64,000 bases of DNA from Bordetella avium (GTDB lineage: Bacteria; Pseudomonadota; Gammaproteobacteria; Burkholderiales; Burkholderiaceae_B), in contig NZ_CP139969.1 of the NCBI RefSeq assembly GCF_034424645.1, forward strand, positions 3,038,001-3,102,000, in the 5' to 3' direction. Below are positions 33,667-42,346 of this stretch, one piece after another. How positions within the stretch are numbered: the first letter of the stretch is position 1; each line of letters opens with the position of its first letter. Under the pieces are notes generated by a model, which was not told the DNA's origin, did no database searches, and was given only the letters and a program-made list of their open reading frames with translations. A program made the translations under genes and the position numbers.

Positions 33667-34401
33667 ATGGCCGCACAAATCGATAAAGTCATCTCAGAAC
33701 TGCGCGACATGATTCTTTCGGGCGAAATCGCGCCCGGAGAGCGCATCGTCGAACTGCAATTCGCCGCCAGACTGGGCGTGTCGCGCACGCCGCTGCGCAT
33801 CGCCATGACCGAGCTGGAAACAGAAGGGCTGCTGGAGCGCCTGCCTTCACGCGGCTTTCGCGTGCGGGCCTTTACCGTGGAGGAGATCGGCGACGCTGTC
33901 GACGTACGCGGCGTGCTCGAAGGCATGGCGGTTCGCCTGCTGGCCGAACGCGGCGTCAGCGATGAGGTTTTGGCCAGCCTGAAAGAAACCGTTGAAGCCG
34001 GACGGCAATTGCTCGCCCCCGCCGCACGCAATCCCGAAACCCTGGTGGATGCCCGCGCCTGGGGCCGCATCAACCAGCGTTTTCATGACATTCTTTGCCA
34101 GGCCGCAGGCAACCGGGCCCTGCTGTCTGCGTTGGAACACAACAACAAAACCCCGCTCGCCGGTCCGGCCGCGCTCACCCTGCCCTCCACGCCCTCTCTG
34201 CTCGAGACGCCCTATGTGCTGCGCGCCCAGGCCGACCACGAAGACCTGTTGCGCGCCATCACCCGGCGCGAAGCCGCCCGCGCCGAAAGCCTGATGCGCG
34301 AGCACGCCTACCGCAGCCGCGAAAACAAGCGCGTCATGCTCGATTCCATCAAGACCGAACGTCACAGCATGGCCTTAAGCGCCGCGCCCTTAGCAAGTTG
34401 A
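33667..34401 (+). CDS. GntR family regulator with FCD domain
   Basis: A 244-residue FadR-subfamily GntR regulator. The N-terminal winged HTH contains LRDMILSGEIAPGERIVE and LGVSRTPLRIAMTELETEGLLERLPSRG (split, about 12-58). The all-helical FCD effector domain (about 80-225) includes DVRGVLEGMAVRLLAE and NQRFHDILCQAAGN, with His as a probable metal ligand. It is divergent from the 11-gene aromatic operon, with the three identical palindromes between them, so repression relieved by an aromatic acid or downstream metabolite is the simplest model. Confidence 0.93.
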   Translation: MAAQIDKVISELRDMILSGEIAPGERIVELQFAARLGVSRTPLRIAMTELETEGLLERLPSRGFRVRAFTVEEIGDAVDVRGVLEGMAVRLLAERGVSDEVLASLKETVEAGRQLLAPAARNPETLVDARAWGRINQRFHDILCQAAGNRALLSALEHNNKTPLAGPAALTLPSTPSLLETPYVLRAQADHEDLLRAITRREAARAESLMREHAYRSRENKRVMLDSIKTERHSMALSAAPLAS

Positions 34402-34599
34402 TGGACAGGACCGCCTCTGGCCGGCCCGCGCGATAAGAGCCCCACAGAGACGCCGCCCCACAACACCGTCTGCGACGGCGCCCATGCTCGCGATGCCAAA
34501 GGGGTCCGAAGCCTGGCTCAGCAGCGGCCGCAAGGCCTTCAGCGAGCAGGACGAGGGGATATTGCCGTGTGGCCGAGACGCCAGCCGGACAGAGGAGGC
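34402..34599. other. Intergenic spacer between convergent GntR genes
   Basis: A 198-bp gap between two regulators transcribed toward each other. I see no gene, no clear terminator with a T-run, and no repeat in it. Confidence 0.3.
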
Positions 34600-35505
34600 C
34601 TAGCGTTCCGCGCGCAGACGCGCCAGTTCAGCCGAGAGTTCCGCCACCAGCGCTTGAGCGCGGGCCAAGGGATCGAGCGGATGATCGGCAGCCAGCGCAT
34701 CGGCGGCCAAAAGCGGCGCGCAGGGGGCTGTGCCCTGCCATTGCGGCTGCACGACTTCGCCGCCCGTGCCGACATCCACATCGAACACCAGTTGTTCGGC
34801 GCGGTGCCAGGTGCTGAACCATTCCAGCGGCCGGCCGTGCTGGTCGGCGCTTTGCCCCTCCAGCATCAAGAGCGGCGCCCCCACTTCCGTTTGCAGCGAG
34901 GCCGCCAGCTCCGTGTCGGCAGCCACCGCGCGGATCTGATTGCGGCCGGCGCCCGGATGCAAATCGAAGCGCTGAATCAATACGCCGTGCAAAGAGGTAT
35001 CGGTCAAGTCTTGGGCTTGCAGGCCGGGGACGGCTGGCAGCCAGGTGCGCACATAGGCCAGCGGCGCATCGGCGACATAGCGCAGGCGCTCCAGCAAGAG
35101 CAAGCGGCGGCTGCCGAAAAAATCGGCCACTGCGCCGGGCGGCTCGGCAGGACCGAAACCCAGCACCCGCGTCTTGAGCGCCACACCGTTCTGGGCCAAT
35201 TGCGCATACAAGCCCGTGGATCGCTGCACTAGGCGGCGGTGCTCGCTGGCGGCGGCCACTACCGCCGGGCGCCCGGCCTCGCGCTGGATCATGCCCTCGG
35301 CGGCCAGGGCCGATAGGGCTTGCCGCACCACGCTGCGCGCCACGCCAAAACGCTCGCACAGGGCGGCCTCGCTAGGCAGTTGCGTGCCGGCGCCCAGTTT
35401 GCGGGCACGGATGTAGCCGCGTAAGCGGGCGGCGACCTGTACGTGCAGGGGCACGTCAGCGGAACGATCGAGTACGGGTAAATCTCCAGCGTGGGTCACC
35501 GCCAT
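34600..35505 (-). CDS. GntR family regulator with UTRA domain (threonate operon)
   Basis: A 301-residue HutC-subfamily GntR regulator. The winged HTH (LPSEAALCERFGVARSVVRQ and ALSALAAEGMIQREAG, about 42-78) precedes a UTRA effector domain (about 95-245). ATG 35505 sits eight bases after the pdxA2 stop, so it is the last gene of the kdgT-dtnK-pdxA2 operon and probably autoregulates it. The likely effector is a C4 sugar acid or its phosphate. A possible operator lies before kdgT at 38883-38900. Confidence 0.9.
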   Translation of the reverse strand: MAVTHAGDLPVLDRSADVPLHVQVAARLRGYIRARKLGAGTQLPSEAALCERFGVARSVVRQALSALAAEGMIQREAGRPAVVAAASEHRRLVQRSTGLYAQLAQNGVALKTRVLGFGPAEPPGAVADFFGSRRLLLLERLRYVADAPLAYVRTWLPAVPGLQAQDLTDTSLHGVLIQRFDLHPGAGRNQIRAVAADTELAASLQTEVGAPLLMLEGQSADQHGRPLEWFSTWHRAEQLVFDVDVGTGGEVVQPQWQGTAPCAPLLAADALAADHPLDPLARAQALVAELSAELARLRAER

Positions 35506-35513
35506 CTTGCAAC

Positions 35514-36560
35514 TCAGTTTTCTGTTTGGGCCTGCGCAGTTTCCCATACATGCGTCCAGCCCGGAACCAGAGCGGCCGCACGCTCGGCCGCCAACACCAG
35601 ACTGTCTTCGCGGGCGATGCCCTGACCCGCGATATCGAAGGCGGTGCCATGGTCCACCGACACGCGCACCACGGGCAGGCCCACGGTGATATTGACGCCG
35701 TCATCGCCATAAACCGACTTGAAGGGCGCATGGCCCTGATCGTGATAGCAGGCGATCACGAACTGCCATTTGCCGCGCACGGCCTGCGGAAAGAGCGCGT
35801 CGGCCGGAATCGGACCTGCGGCGAGAATGCCATCGGCATTGGCTTCGGCCACAGCGGGCGCCAGGATATCGGCGTCTTCATCACCGAAAATGCGGTTCTC
35901 GCCCGCATGCGGGTTCAGACCCGACACGGCGACCGGCTGGTCGCCACGGCCCAGCGCCTTGGCGAACGATCCGGCCAAGCGCAGCACGGCGCGCACGCGG
36001 GCCGGCGTCAGGTCTTCGATGGCCTGGCGCAGGGACACATGCGTGGTGGCATGGAAGATATACAGATCGCCCGCAGACAGCACCAGCGAGAAGGTCTTGA
36101 CGCCGAATTCATGGGCCAGCAGCTCGGTGTGGCCAGGCCATTTATGGCCTGCGGCGTGCATGGCGGCCTTGTTCAAGGGCGCGGTCACAATGCCGTCTAC
36201 TTCGCCTGCCCGGGCCAGCGCGCAGGCCGTAGTGACAAAGCGCACCGAGCCGTCGCCGGCAGCGGCGCTGATCTCGCCCAGTTTCACGCCAGCCAGCGAC
36301 GGGCCGGCCTGATAGACCTCGATCGTACCGGGGGTGTTGCTGACATCGGCGGTGCGCTCGACCCGGCGCACGATGGCGGGGTCGCCGCCCAGGCGGCGCA
36401 CGGCTTCGGTCATTACATCGACATCGCCGATCACCACCAGCCGCGCCTTCTGGCGCAGCGCGTCATGCTTCATCAGCATCTTGGCGGTGATTTCCGGCCC
36501 GATGCCAGCGACGTCGCCCAGGGTGACGGCCAAAAGGGGGATCTGCGGGGCTTGCGTCAT
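35514..36560 (-). CDS. pdxA2: 4-phospho-D-threonate 3-dehydrogenase (PdxA2 type)
   Basis: A 348-residue PdxA-family dehydrogenase. Metal-binding histidines are in PGHTELLAH, TTHVSLRQAI and ACYHDQGHAPFK, and LGDVAGIGPEI is at the N-terminus. PdxA2 oxidises and decarboxylates 4-phospho-D-threonate or -erythronate to dihydroxyacetone phosphate; PdxA proper works in vitamin B6 synthesis. The adjacent DUF1537 kinase and KdgT permease favour PdxA2. Its ATG overlaps the kinase stop as ATGA. Confidence 0.87.
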   Translation of the reverse strand: MTQAPQIPLLAVTLGDVAGIGPEITAKMLMKHDALRQKARLVVIGDVDVMTEAVRRLGGDPAIVRRVERTADVSNTPGTIEVYQAGPSLAGVKLGEISAAAGDGSVRFVTTACALARAGEVDGIVTAPLNKAAMHAAGHKWPGHTELLAHEFGVKTFSLVLSAGDLYIFHATTHVSLRQAIEDLTPARVRAVLRLAGSFAKALGRGDQPVAVSGLNPHAGENRIFGDEDADILAPAVAEANADGILAAGPIPADALFPQAVRGKWQFVIACYHDQGHAPFKSVYGDDGVNITVGLPVVRVSVDHGTAFDIAGQGIAREDSLVLAAERAAALVPGWTHVWETAQAQTEN

Positions 36561-37771
36561 CGTTTGAATCTCCTATCTCGGATCGCGCGCACAGCGCGAA
36601 CCAGTACGTCTTCGGAGCCAAAGCCACCGGCCTTGGTCACCACGGGCAGACCGGCAGCCGCGCCGCCGATCAATGTGCCCAAAGGCACGCCGCCCATCAC
36701 TTCATCGACCAGGGCGATACCGTTTGCGCCCAAAGCCGCCAGAACTTGCCGGGCGCCGTCGCCACCGGTGGCGACCACCCCCGCCGCGCCCGAGGCGCTG
36801 ACCGCCTGCGCGGCCAGGCTGCCCAGACGCTGCGCCACGGTATCGGCATCCAGGCCGTCGAGCTTGCCGGCCGGGGCCAGCAGCAACAGCGTGCCGGCAT
36901 CGGGCGGCCCCTCTTCGGCAAGCGCCCGCAATTGCGCCTCGGCCCAGTGCTGCCAGACGGCGGCATCGGCCAGTTGCGCCAACGACGGCGACCAGCAGAG
37001 GGCGCCTGCGGCCTGCAAGGCCGCGATCTGCGCCCGGGCGTTGCTGTGCTGCGAGGTCACGACCACCACCACCGGGGAACGCTGATCCGCCCCCGCCCAG
37101 ACTCGGGCCAGGGGCGCGGCCAGACCGCCCGCGCCCACGGGCAAGGCGCGCGCGCCCAATTCGCCAATGGCGCGAGCCAGGCGCTCGAGGTCCGCTTCAT
37201 TGCGGGCGTCGACCACCACCGTTGGGCCGGCCTGGGCGATGCGCGCCGCCAGCGAGGCGGGGCCTTCGCCGTCGAGCACAGGCACATGGGCACAGCCGAG
37301 CAGGGTCGGAATATGGCTTTCGGTAACGGGCGTGACCGGATCTGTGGCGGCTGAAGTCGCCGTGACCGGCTCGCCGTTCACCAAGAGCACCCCGTTCTCG
37401 ACCGTGCGCCCCGTCGCGGGAAACGCCGGGCAGACCACGGCGATGGCGTCCGCACGCCAGGCGGCGCGGGCGGCGTCGATTTCCGCCCGGAATGCGCCGC
37501 GCAGCGTGGAGTCCACCTTTTTATACAAACGCGACGCGCCGGCGGCGCGCAGCCGTTCGATATTGTCGCGCACCGCCTCGCCCGCCTCGGCGTCGGGCAT
37601 GGCGCGGCTGTGCGTGGTGACCGCCAGCACCTCCACATCGACCGGCGAGACGAGCGCTTCGCGCGCGCCGTCCACCGACAGACGCGTGCTCCAGCCCGCC
37701 CTGACGAATTGAACCGCGGTGTCGCCCGCTCCGGTCAGATCGTCGGCAACAATCGCGACGACGGGTTTCAC
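36557..37771 (-). CDS. dtnK: Four-carbon acid sugar kinase, DUF1537 (D-threonate/D-erythronate kinase type)
   Basis: A 404-residue four-carbon acid sugar kinase. N-terminal substrate domain motifs ADDLTGAGDTA, YKKVDSTLRG and PAFPATGRTV (about 8-122) are the family signatures; the C-terminal nucleotide domain has ATGGDGARQVL and TKAGGFGSED. It phosphorylates D-threonate or D-erythronate at the 4-position before PdxA2. Both junctions overlap by 4 nt (with kdgT and pdxA2), so the three genes form one translationally coupled unit. The DtnK versus DenK choice is not resolved by sequence. Confidence 0.88.
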   Translation of the reverse strand: MKPVVAIVADDLTGAGDTAVQFVRAGWSTRLSVDGAREALVSPVDVEVLAVTTHSRAMPDAEAGEAVRDNIERLRAAGASRLYKKVDSTLRGAFRAEIDAARAAWRADAIAVVCPAFPATGRTVENGVLLVNGEPVTATSAATDPVTPVTESHIPTLLGCAHVPVLDGEGPASLAARIAQAGPTVVVDARNEADLERLARAIGELGARALPVGAGGLAAPLARVWAGADQRSPVVVVVTSQHSNARAQIAALQAAGALCWSPSLAQLADAAVWQHWAEAQLRALAEEGPPDAGTLLLLAPAGKLDGLDADTVAQRLGSLAAQAVSASGAAGVVATGGDGARQVLAALGANGIALVDEVMGGVPLGTLIGGAAAGLPVVTKAGGFGSEDVLVRAVRAIRDRRFKR

Positions 37772-38808
37772 AGCGCCTCTCCTCTGGCCGTGCGAGTGTC
37801 GGCCAGGGCGACATCATCGGCGGTATCCGGCTTGAGCTGACCGGCGCGCTTCAGAAAGTAAGAAGCCAGCACGGGGGCCAGAATCGAGCTGATCAGCACG
37901 CAGGCCGCAACCTGGGCCGTGGCCGCGCCGACGTATTGCTGGAAGCTGGGGTCGGCTGCCGCCACCACGGCGGGCGTGGCGATCGCGTTGCCGGCCGTCG
38001 TGCCCGCCGCAAATCCCAGGCCGCTTTTGCCGCCTCGGCGCAGGATCAGGCGATAGCCCAGATAAACCAGCCCCCCCGTGAGCGGGCTGATCAACAGGCC
38101 CAGAATCAGGCCGCTGATGCCGCCGCTGACGACCGCGCCCAGATTGATGCCTGTACCCAGCGCAAAAGCGAAAAAGGGGATGACGATGGTCGGCACGGGC
38201 TTGAGCACCTCGCGCCACTTGGGGTCGAGATTGCCCACCAGCACGCCGAGCAGGAAAGGCACAAGCGCCGCAATCATGGCAATGGCCGGAATATCGGCCA
38301 GGCCGGAAGCACCCAGAAACAGCAGGCTGAAGAAGGGGCCGTCATTGAGGGCGCTGGCGACATAAGCGCCGCGATCCCGGGCATCGCCATACTGGCCCGT
38401 GTAGGCCAGCCACAGGCCGCCGTTGCTGTTATCGAAAGCCGCCAGCATGGCCAGAATGGAAACGCCCAGCACGCCGTCCAGACCGACATAAGCGCCCAGG
38501 ATGATGATCAGCGTGGCGGGCACGATGGTTTTCATCAGCAAGATGGTGCCGGCCGTGGCAAGAATAGGGCCGCCGGTGCGCGCATTGACGTGGGTGCCGG
38601 TCGCGAAAATCAGCAGCGCGATCAAGGGCAGCGCGCTGTTCTTGAACAGCGCCGTGGTAAAGCCGCCGATAGCCAGGGCATCGGGCGCAAACGTGCCAAT
38701 CAAAGAGCCGAGAATCAAGGGCACCAGCATCAAGCCGCCGGGGATTTTCTGCATCGTGCCGAAGAACGGCGAGCGGGTGGTTTCAGTTGTCACTTTCTGA
38801 GTCTCCAT
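37768..38808 (-). CDS. kdgT: 2-keto-3-deoxygluconate permease family transporter (KdgT)
   Basis: A 346-residue inner-membrane transporter with about ten hydrophobic helices. Family blocks are KIPGGLMLVPLILGS, FKNSALPLIALLIFATG, DNSNGGLW and AAGTTAGNAIATPA. KdgT classically imports 2-keto-3-deoxygluconate. Next to DtnK and PdxA2 it is more likely to import D-threonate or a similar C4 sugar acid. It is the first gene of the operon, with an AT-rich, palindrome-containing upstream region. Confidence 0.87.
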   Translation of the reverse strand: METQKVTTETTRSPFFGTMQKIPGGLMLVPLILGSLIGTFAPDALAIGGFTTALFKNSALPLIALLIFATGTHVNARTGGPILATAGTILLMKTIVPATLIIILGAYVGLDGVLGVSILAMLAAFDNSNGGLWLAYTGQYGDARDRGAYVASALNDGPFFSLLFLGASGLADIPAIAMIAALVPFLLGVLVGNLDPKWREVLKPVPTIVIPFFAFALGTGINLGAVVSGGISGLILGLLISPLTGGLVYLGYRLILRRGGKSGLGFAAGTTAGNAIATPAVVAAADPSFQQYVGAATAQVAACVLISSILAPVLASYFLKRAGQLKPDTADDVALADTRTARGEAL

Positions 38809-38882
38809 ACGTTTTTTTTGCGAACGCGAGCATTCATGATCAGGTTTATCGGAAATAGGATGGGGTAATTTTATACCTATCC

Positions 38883-38900
38883 GTACAACCTGTACGTACA
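38883..38900. promoter_or_regulatory. Overlapping palindromes upstream of kdgT
   Basis: GTACA-ACC-TGTAC (38883-38895) overlaps the perfect palindrome TGTACGTACA (38891-38900), about 80 bp upstream of the kdgT start. The form fits a GntR/HutC-type operator for the UTRA regulator of this operon. A weakly AT-rich stretch just inside it (near 38860-38880) may contain the promoter. Confidence 0.5.
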
Positions 38901-39015
38901 GAGTAAGGCAAGGACTCGGAAAGCGGTAGCGCGGGCAAACCCCTGCACCGCTCCCGCCATCGGTCGCAGCGCGGCTCTGGGCGCTCAGCGATGAGGCCTT
39001 ATCGAACGGCCCGCA

Positions 39016-39570
39016 TCAATCGGGTTCATCCTCATTCGTCCTGGCCGTCAGCACATGGTCCTGCCAGACGCCGTTGATCTTCAGATAACGCCGGGCATAG
39101 CCTTCTTTCACAAAACCCAGGCGAGACAGCAGGGCGCCGCTGCGCGTGTTTTCGGGCCGGTAATTCGCCATGATCCGGTGCAGCCGCAAGGACTGGAAGA
39201 CCTGCGCGATGGCGATCTGCAAGGCGGCCTGCATCAAGCCCCTGCCCTCTTCCCGCCCGTCCAGCGAAAACCCCAGATAGCAGGCCTGAAAGGGCCCTCG
39301 AACGATGTTGGTAAAGCCACACTCTCCCGCCATCGCGCCATCGTCCCTGCGCTTGATCACGAAATACAGCGCATTGCCCAGCGCCATCTGCCGCTCCTGC
39401 TCCAGGCAGCGGGCGACCACGCCCGAGATCGTGTAATAGGCCTCGTCGCGCAGAGGCTCCCAGGGACGCAGCCGCTCGCGGTTGCGCCACTGATAGTCAC
39501 ACCGCGCGGCCGCGTCCGCGACACTGGCGCGCTGCAAGCTGTAATTGGAAAAAGGAAGGATAAGCGTCAT
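39016..39570 (-). CDS. rimJ: Ribosomal protein uS5 N-acetyltransferase family (RimJ)
   Basis: A 184-residue GNAT acetyltransferase closely resembling RimJ: PWEPLRDE, NIVRGPFQACYLGFS, LHRIMANYRPENTRSG, RLGFVKEGYARRYL and GVWQDHVLTA. RimJ N-terminally acetylates ribosomal protein uS5 and also influences ribosome assembly. ATG 39570 gives the family start; the longer frame begins at 39732 inside the TPP riboswitch on the other strand and is not real. It is divergent from the riboswitch operon. Confidence 0.9.
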   Translation of the reverse strand: MTLILPFSNYSLQRASVADAAARCDYQWRNRERLRPWEPLRDEAYYTISGVVARCLEQERQMALGNALYFVIKRRDDGAMAGECGFTNIVRGPFQACYLGFSLDGREEGRGLMQAALQIAIAQVFQSLRLHRIMANYRPENTRSGALLSRLGFVKEGYARRYLKINGVWQDHVLTARTNEDEPD

Positions 39571-39654
39571 AGCGTGTCTGGCACCGTGTAAGCGCGCCAT
39601 ACTAGCGCTGAATCGCCGCGCCCTGGCGAAACGGCATTGCGGGTTAAGATGGCG

Positions 39655-39733
39655 CCTGCTCCGGGGTGCACGCAAGTGCTGAGATCCACACCCGCGAACT
39701 TGACCCGGCTTATCCCGGCGTAAGAAGAGCACA
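39655..39733 (+). promoter_or_regulatory. TPP riboswitch (THI element)
   Basis: The RNA shows the conserved core in order: GGGGUGC (39663-39669), GUGCUGAGAU (39675-39684), ACCC, GAACUUGA (consensus GAACCUGA), a CCGG-CUUAUC-CCGG hairpin, and CGUAAGAAG. The closing stem P1 pairs UGCUC (39657-39661) with GAGCA (39727-39731). It ends 46 bases before the first start codon of the operon. TPP binding normally lowers expression, so the genes should be on when thiamine is short. A 5-bp hairpin AGGGC/GCCCT (39741-39756) and a mini-hairpin containing the GGAG ribosome site (39771-39774) may be the expression platform. Confidence 0.92.
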
Positions 39734-39779
39734 TCTCGACAGGGCCGCAGCGCCCTCGCGGCTGGGCTTCGGAGCGTCC

Positions 39780-40886
39780 ATGAACCGGAATCCTCGAATG
39801 TCCATGATCCACGCCGAACCGCCGCTCGCGGACCTACTCGCCTTCATTGCCCAGGACGGCTGCACCGACGCGCAATTCGACCGGCTCGCGCTCGCGCTGT
39901 TTCGCTATCAATATGGCGCGAATGCCGCCTACCGCAGTTTCTGCCAGCGCCGCAACGCCACGCCGCGCCGGGTGCAAACCTGGAGCGATATTCCGCCCGT
40001 GCCCATTGACGCCTTCAAGGCGCTGGAGCTGCGCTGCGAACCGCCTCGCGACGACGAGCGGGTGTTCATGACCAGCGGCACCACCCGCGCCGATACGCGC
40101 GGACGGCATTTCCATCCGCATCTGGACGTCTACGATCTGTCGATGACGCGCCATTTCGCGCAGCGCTTCATGCAAGGCGCGGAACGCCTGCCCATGGGGA
40201 TTCTGTTTCCCGATGAGCAAGCCATGCCGAACTCATCGCTGGCCCATTATCTGGCGCTGGCGAAATCGGTCTTCGGCACAGCGGACAGCCGTTATTTCAT
40301 GTCGCCGCAAGGCATGGATCTGGACGGCCTGTGGCAGGCGCTGGAACAGGCCGAACGCCTAGGCCAGCCCTATGCGCTGCTGGGCGCGAGCTTCAGTTTC
40401 GTGCATGTGATCGATGCCCTGCGCGCAAGCGGCCGCCGTTTCCGCCTGCCGCCCGGCAGCCGCATTCTCGATACCGGCGGCTACAAGAAACAATCCCGCG
40501 AACTGCCGCTGGAGGCCTTTTATTCCGAGCTTTCCGATCTATTGGGCGTGCCGCGCGAGCGCTGCATCAATATGTATGGCATGACGGAATTGAGCACGCA
40601 GTTCTACGACAACGGCAACGCCACCCTGCCTGCGGTGAAATCCGGACCGCACTGGATACGCTCGCGCCTGGTCGATCCGGCCACCGGCCAAACTGTGCCG
40701 GCCGGCGAGCGCGGCATCCTGGCGCACTGCGATCTGGGCAACTTCAACTCGGTCACCACCATTCTCACCGAAGATGTCGGCGCGCCCGCCGAAGGCGGCT
40801 TTCTGCTGCTTGGCCGGGCCGAAGGCGCGCAAGCCAAAGGCTGCTCGCTGGCGGTGGAAGAATTTTTGCGCTCCACCCCGGCATGA
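39780..40886 (+). CDS. LuxE-type acyl-protein synthetase under a TPP riboswitch
   Basis: A 368-residue adenylate-forming enzyme of the LuxE acyl-protein synthetase family. The ATP/AMP loop is FMTSGTTRADT (about 96-106), and YGMTELSTQFYD (about 260) is the adenylation A5-type motif. LuxE activates a carboxylate as acyl-AMP and holds it as a thioester for reduction by LuxC; luxA/luxB luciferase genes are absent. ATG 39780 has GGAG five bases upstream; earlier in-frame codons fall in the riboswitch. It is the first gene of the riboswitch operon, and its stop overlaps the LuxC-like start. The carboxylic substrate is unknown. Confidence 0.88.
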   Translation: MNRNPRMSMIHAEPPLADLLAFIAQDGCTDAQFDRLALALFRYQYGANAAYRSFCQRRNATPRRVQTWSDIPPVPIDAFKALELRCEPPRDDERVFMTSGTTRADTRGRHFHPHLDVYDLSMTRHFAQRFMQGAERLPMGILFPDEQAMPNSSLAHYLALAKSVFGTADSRYFMSPQGMDLDGLWQALEQAERLGQPYALLGASFSFVHVIDALRASGRRFRLPPGSRILDTGGYKKQSRELPLEAFYSELSDLLGVPRERCINMYGMTELSTQFYDNGNATLPAVKSGPHWIRSRLVDPATGQTVPAGERGILAHCDLGNFNSVTTILTEDVGAPAEGGFLLLGRAEGAQAKGCSLAVEEFLRSTPA

Positions 40887-42346
40887 GCACCCGCCGGATT
40901 GAGGCGGCCTATCTGCCCGGCCTGAGCGCGCAGGAGGTGCAATGGCATGTCCAGACCTATGCGCGCGATGGCCAGACGCTAGAGGTCGCGCTGCCGGTGC
41001 TGTCGGCCGCGCAGATGAGCGCGCTGGCCCTGCGTGTGCGGCAGGCCAGCGCCAGGCATCTCAAGACCATGACCGTCTCCGAGATCATCACTGTCATCGA
41101 CCGCGCCGTGGCCCGGCTGCTGGATGCCGCCGACCCCCTGCGCCAGCAGGCGGACGCCCTGCTGCCCTGGGTCACGGGCTATGACGCCAACATGGTGCGG
41201 CTCGGCCTGACCGGCCTGCTCAAGACCTTCCGCGCCCCGCAATTGCATCGTTTCGTGGCCGAAGACTTCGCCAATCCCAAGGTGCTGGACGGCTTTCAGC
41301 CCGCGACCAAGGGCGGGGCCGTACGGGCCTACGGGCCGGGGCTGCTTGTTCATAGCTGGGCCGGCAATGTTCCCGCGCTGGCGCTTTGGAGCCTGGTTTG
41401 CGGCCTGCTGGTCAAGGCCGGCAATATCGGCAAGCTGCCCAGCGCCGAACCGCTGTTCGCCGGCTGGTTCGCCCGCCTGCTAGCCGACGTCCACCCGCCC
41501 TGGGCAGATTGCCTGGCCGTGGTCTGGTGGCGGGGCGCGGGCGGCGATGAGGCCTCGGCCCTCTACGCTCAGGCCGATACCGTGGTGGCCTATGGCGGCA
41601 ACGAAGCGCTGCAAGCCATTCGACAACGCTTGCCGGTCAGCACCCGCTTACTGGCGCACGGCCACAAGCTAGGTTTTGGCGTGATCAGCGCCGCCGCGCT
41701 GGATACGCTCAAAGGCCCCGCGCTGGCCCGCCGGGCCGCCTGGGACGTCATGCGCTATGACCAACAAGGCTGTTATTCCCCTCATATCTTTTATGTGCAG
41801 CGCGGCGGACCCCTGCCGCCACAGGCCTTCGCCTCCTATCTCGCGGGCGAACTCGCCAATCTGCAAAACCGCTATCCCCGGCACAGGCTCGATCTGCAGG
41901 AATCGGCCGCGCTGGCCAAATGGCGTCAGTCCATAGAGTGGCGCCAGACAGCGGGCCGCCCGGCCGACATCCTGATCGGCGACCCCGACGACGCCTGGAG
42001 CGTGGTCTATACCGACTATGCGCAGGACCTTGCCCCCACCGCCCTGCAACGCAGCATCGTGGTCGCCGCCATCGACAGCCTGGACGACGTAGCGCCCGCC
42101 GTGGCAAAGCATGCCGCCTATCTGCAAACGGCCGGCGTGGCCGCCACCCCCGAAGAGCTGTATCAACTGGCTGACCAGCTGGGCGCTGCGGGCGTGACCC
42201 GCATCAGCGCCCTGGGCGCCATGAGCCAGCCCGAAGCCGGCTGGCATAACGACGGGCGTTTCAATCTGCTGGATCTGGTGCGCATGAGCGAGATCGAACA
42301 CTCCGCCGAAGCTGCTGCCGACGCTTACGCGCCCTACGAACCATGA
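40883..42346 (+). CDS. LuxC-type acyl reductase (NADPH-dependent)
   Basis: A 487-residue reductase of the LuxC aldehyde-dehydrogenase-like family. The active-site cysteine is in YDQQGCYSPHIF (about 298), matching the LuxC nucleophile motif. LVHSWAGNVPALALWSLV and VAYGGNEALQAI are typical. LuxC reduces an enzyme-bound acyl group to an aldehyde with NADPH. ATG 40883 overlaps the LuxE-like stop as ATGA. Paired with the LuxE-like protein it forms an acid-to-aldehyde module that here is not linked to luminescence. Confidence 0.88.
   Translation: MSTRRIEAAYLPGLSAQEVQWHVQTYARDGQTLEVALPVLSAAQMSALALRVRQASARHLKTMTVSEIITVIDRAVARLLDAADPLRQQADALLPWVTGYDANMVRLGLTGLLKTFRAPQLHRFVAEDFANPKVLDGFQPATKGGAVRAYGPGLLVHSWAGNVPALALWSLVCGLLVKAGNIGKLPSAEPLFAGWFARLLADVHPPWADCLAVVWWRGAGGDEASALYAQADTVVAYGGNEALQAIRQRLPVSTRLLAHGHKLGFGVISAAALDTLKGPALARRAAWDVMRYDQQGCYSPHIFYVQRGGPLPPQAFASYLAGELANLQNRYPRHRLDLQESAALAKWRQSIEWRQTAGRPADILIGDPDDAWSVVYTDYAQDLAPTALQRSIVVAAIDSLDDVAPAVAKHAAYLQTAGVAATPEELYQLADQLGAAGVTRISALGAMSQPEAGWHNDGRFNLLDLVRMSEIEHSAEAAADAYAPYEP

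Noticed and set aside
39666-39779. Upstream extension of the LuxE-like gene to an in-frame ATG at 39666
   Set aside because: This ATG lies inside the TPP riboswitch, and the encoded residues have no family resemblance; ATG 39780 has a GGAG site.
40331-40882. Upstream open frame extending the LuxC-like gene
   Set aside because: It overlaps the LuxE-like gene in another frame; the ATGA junction at 40883 matches the operon's other overlaps.
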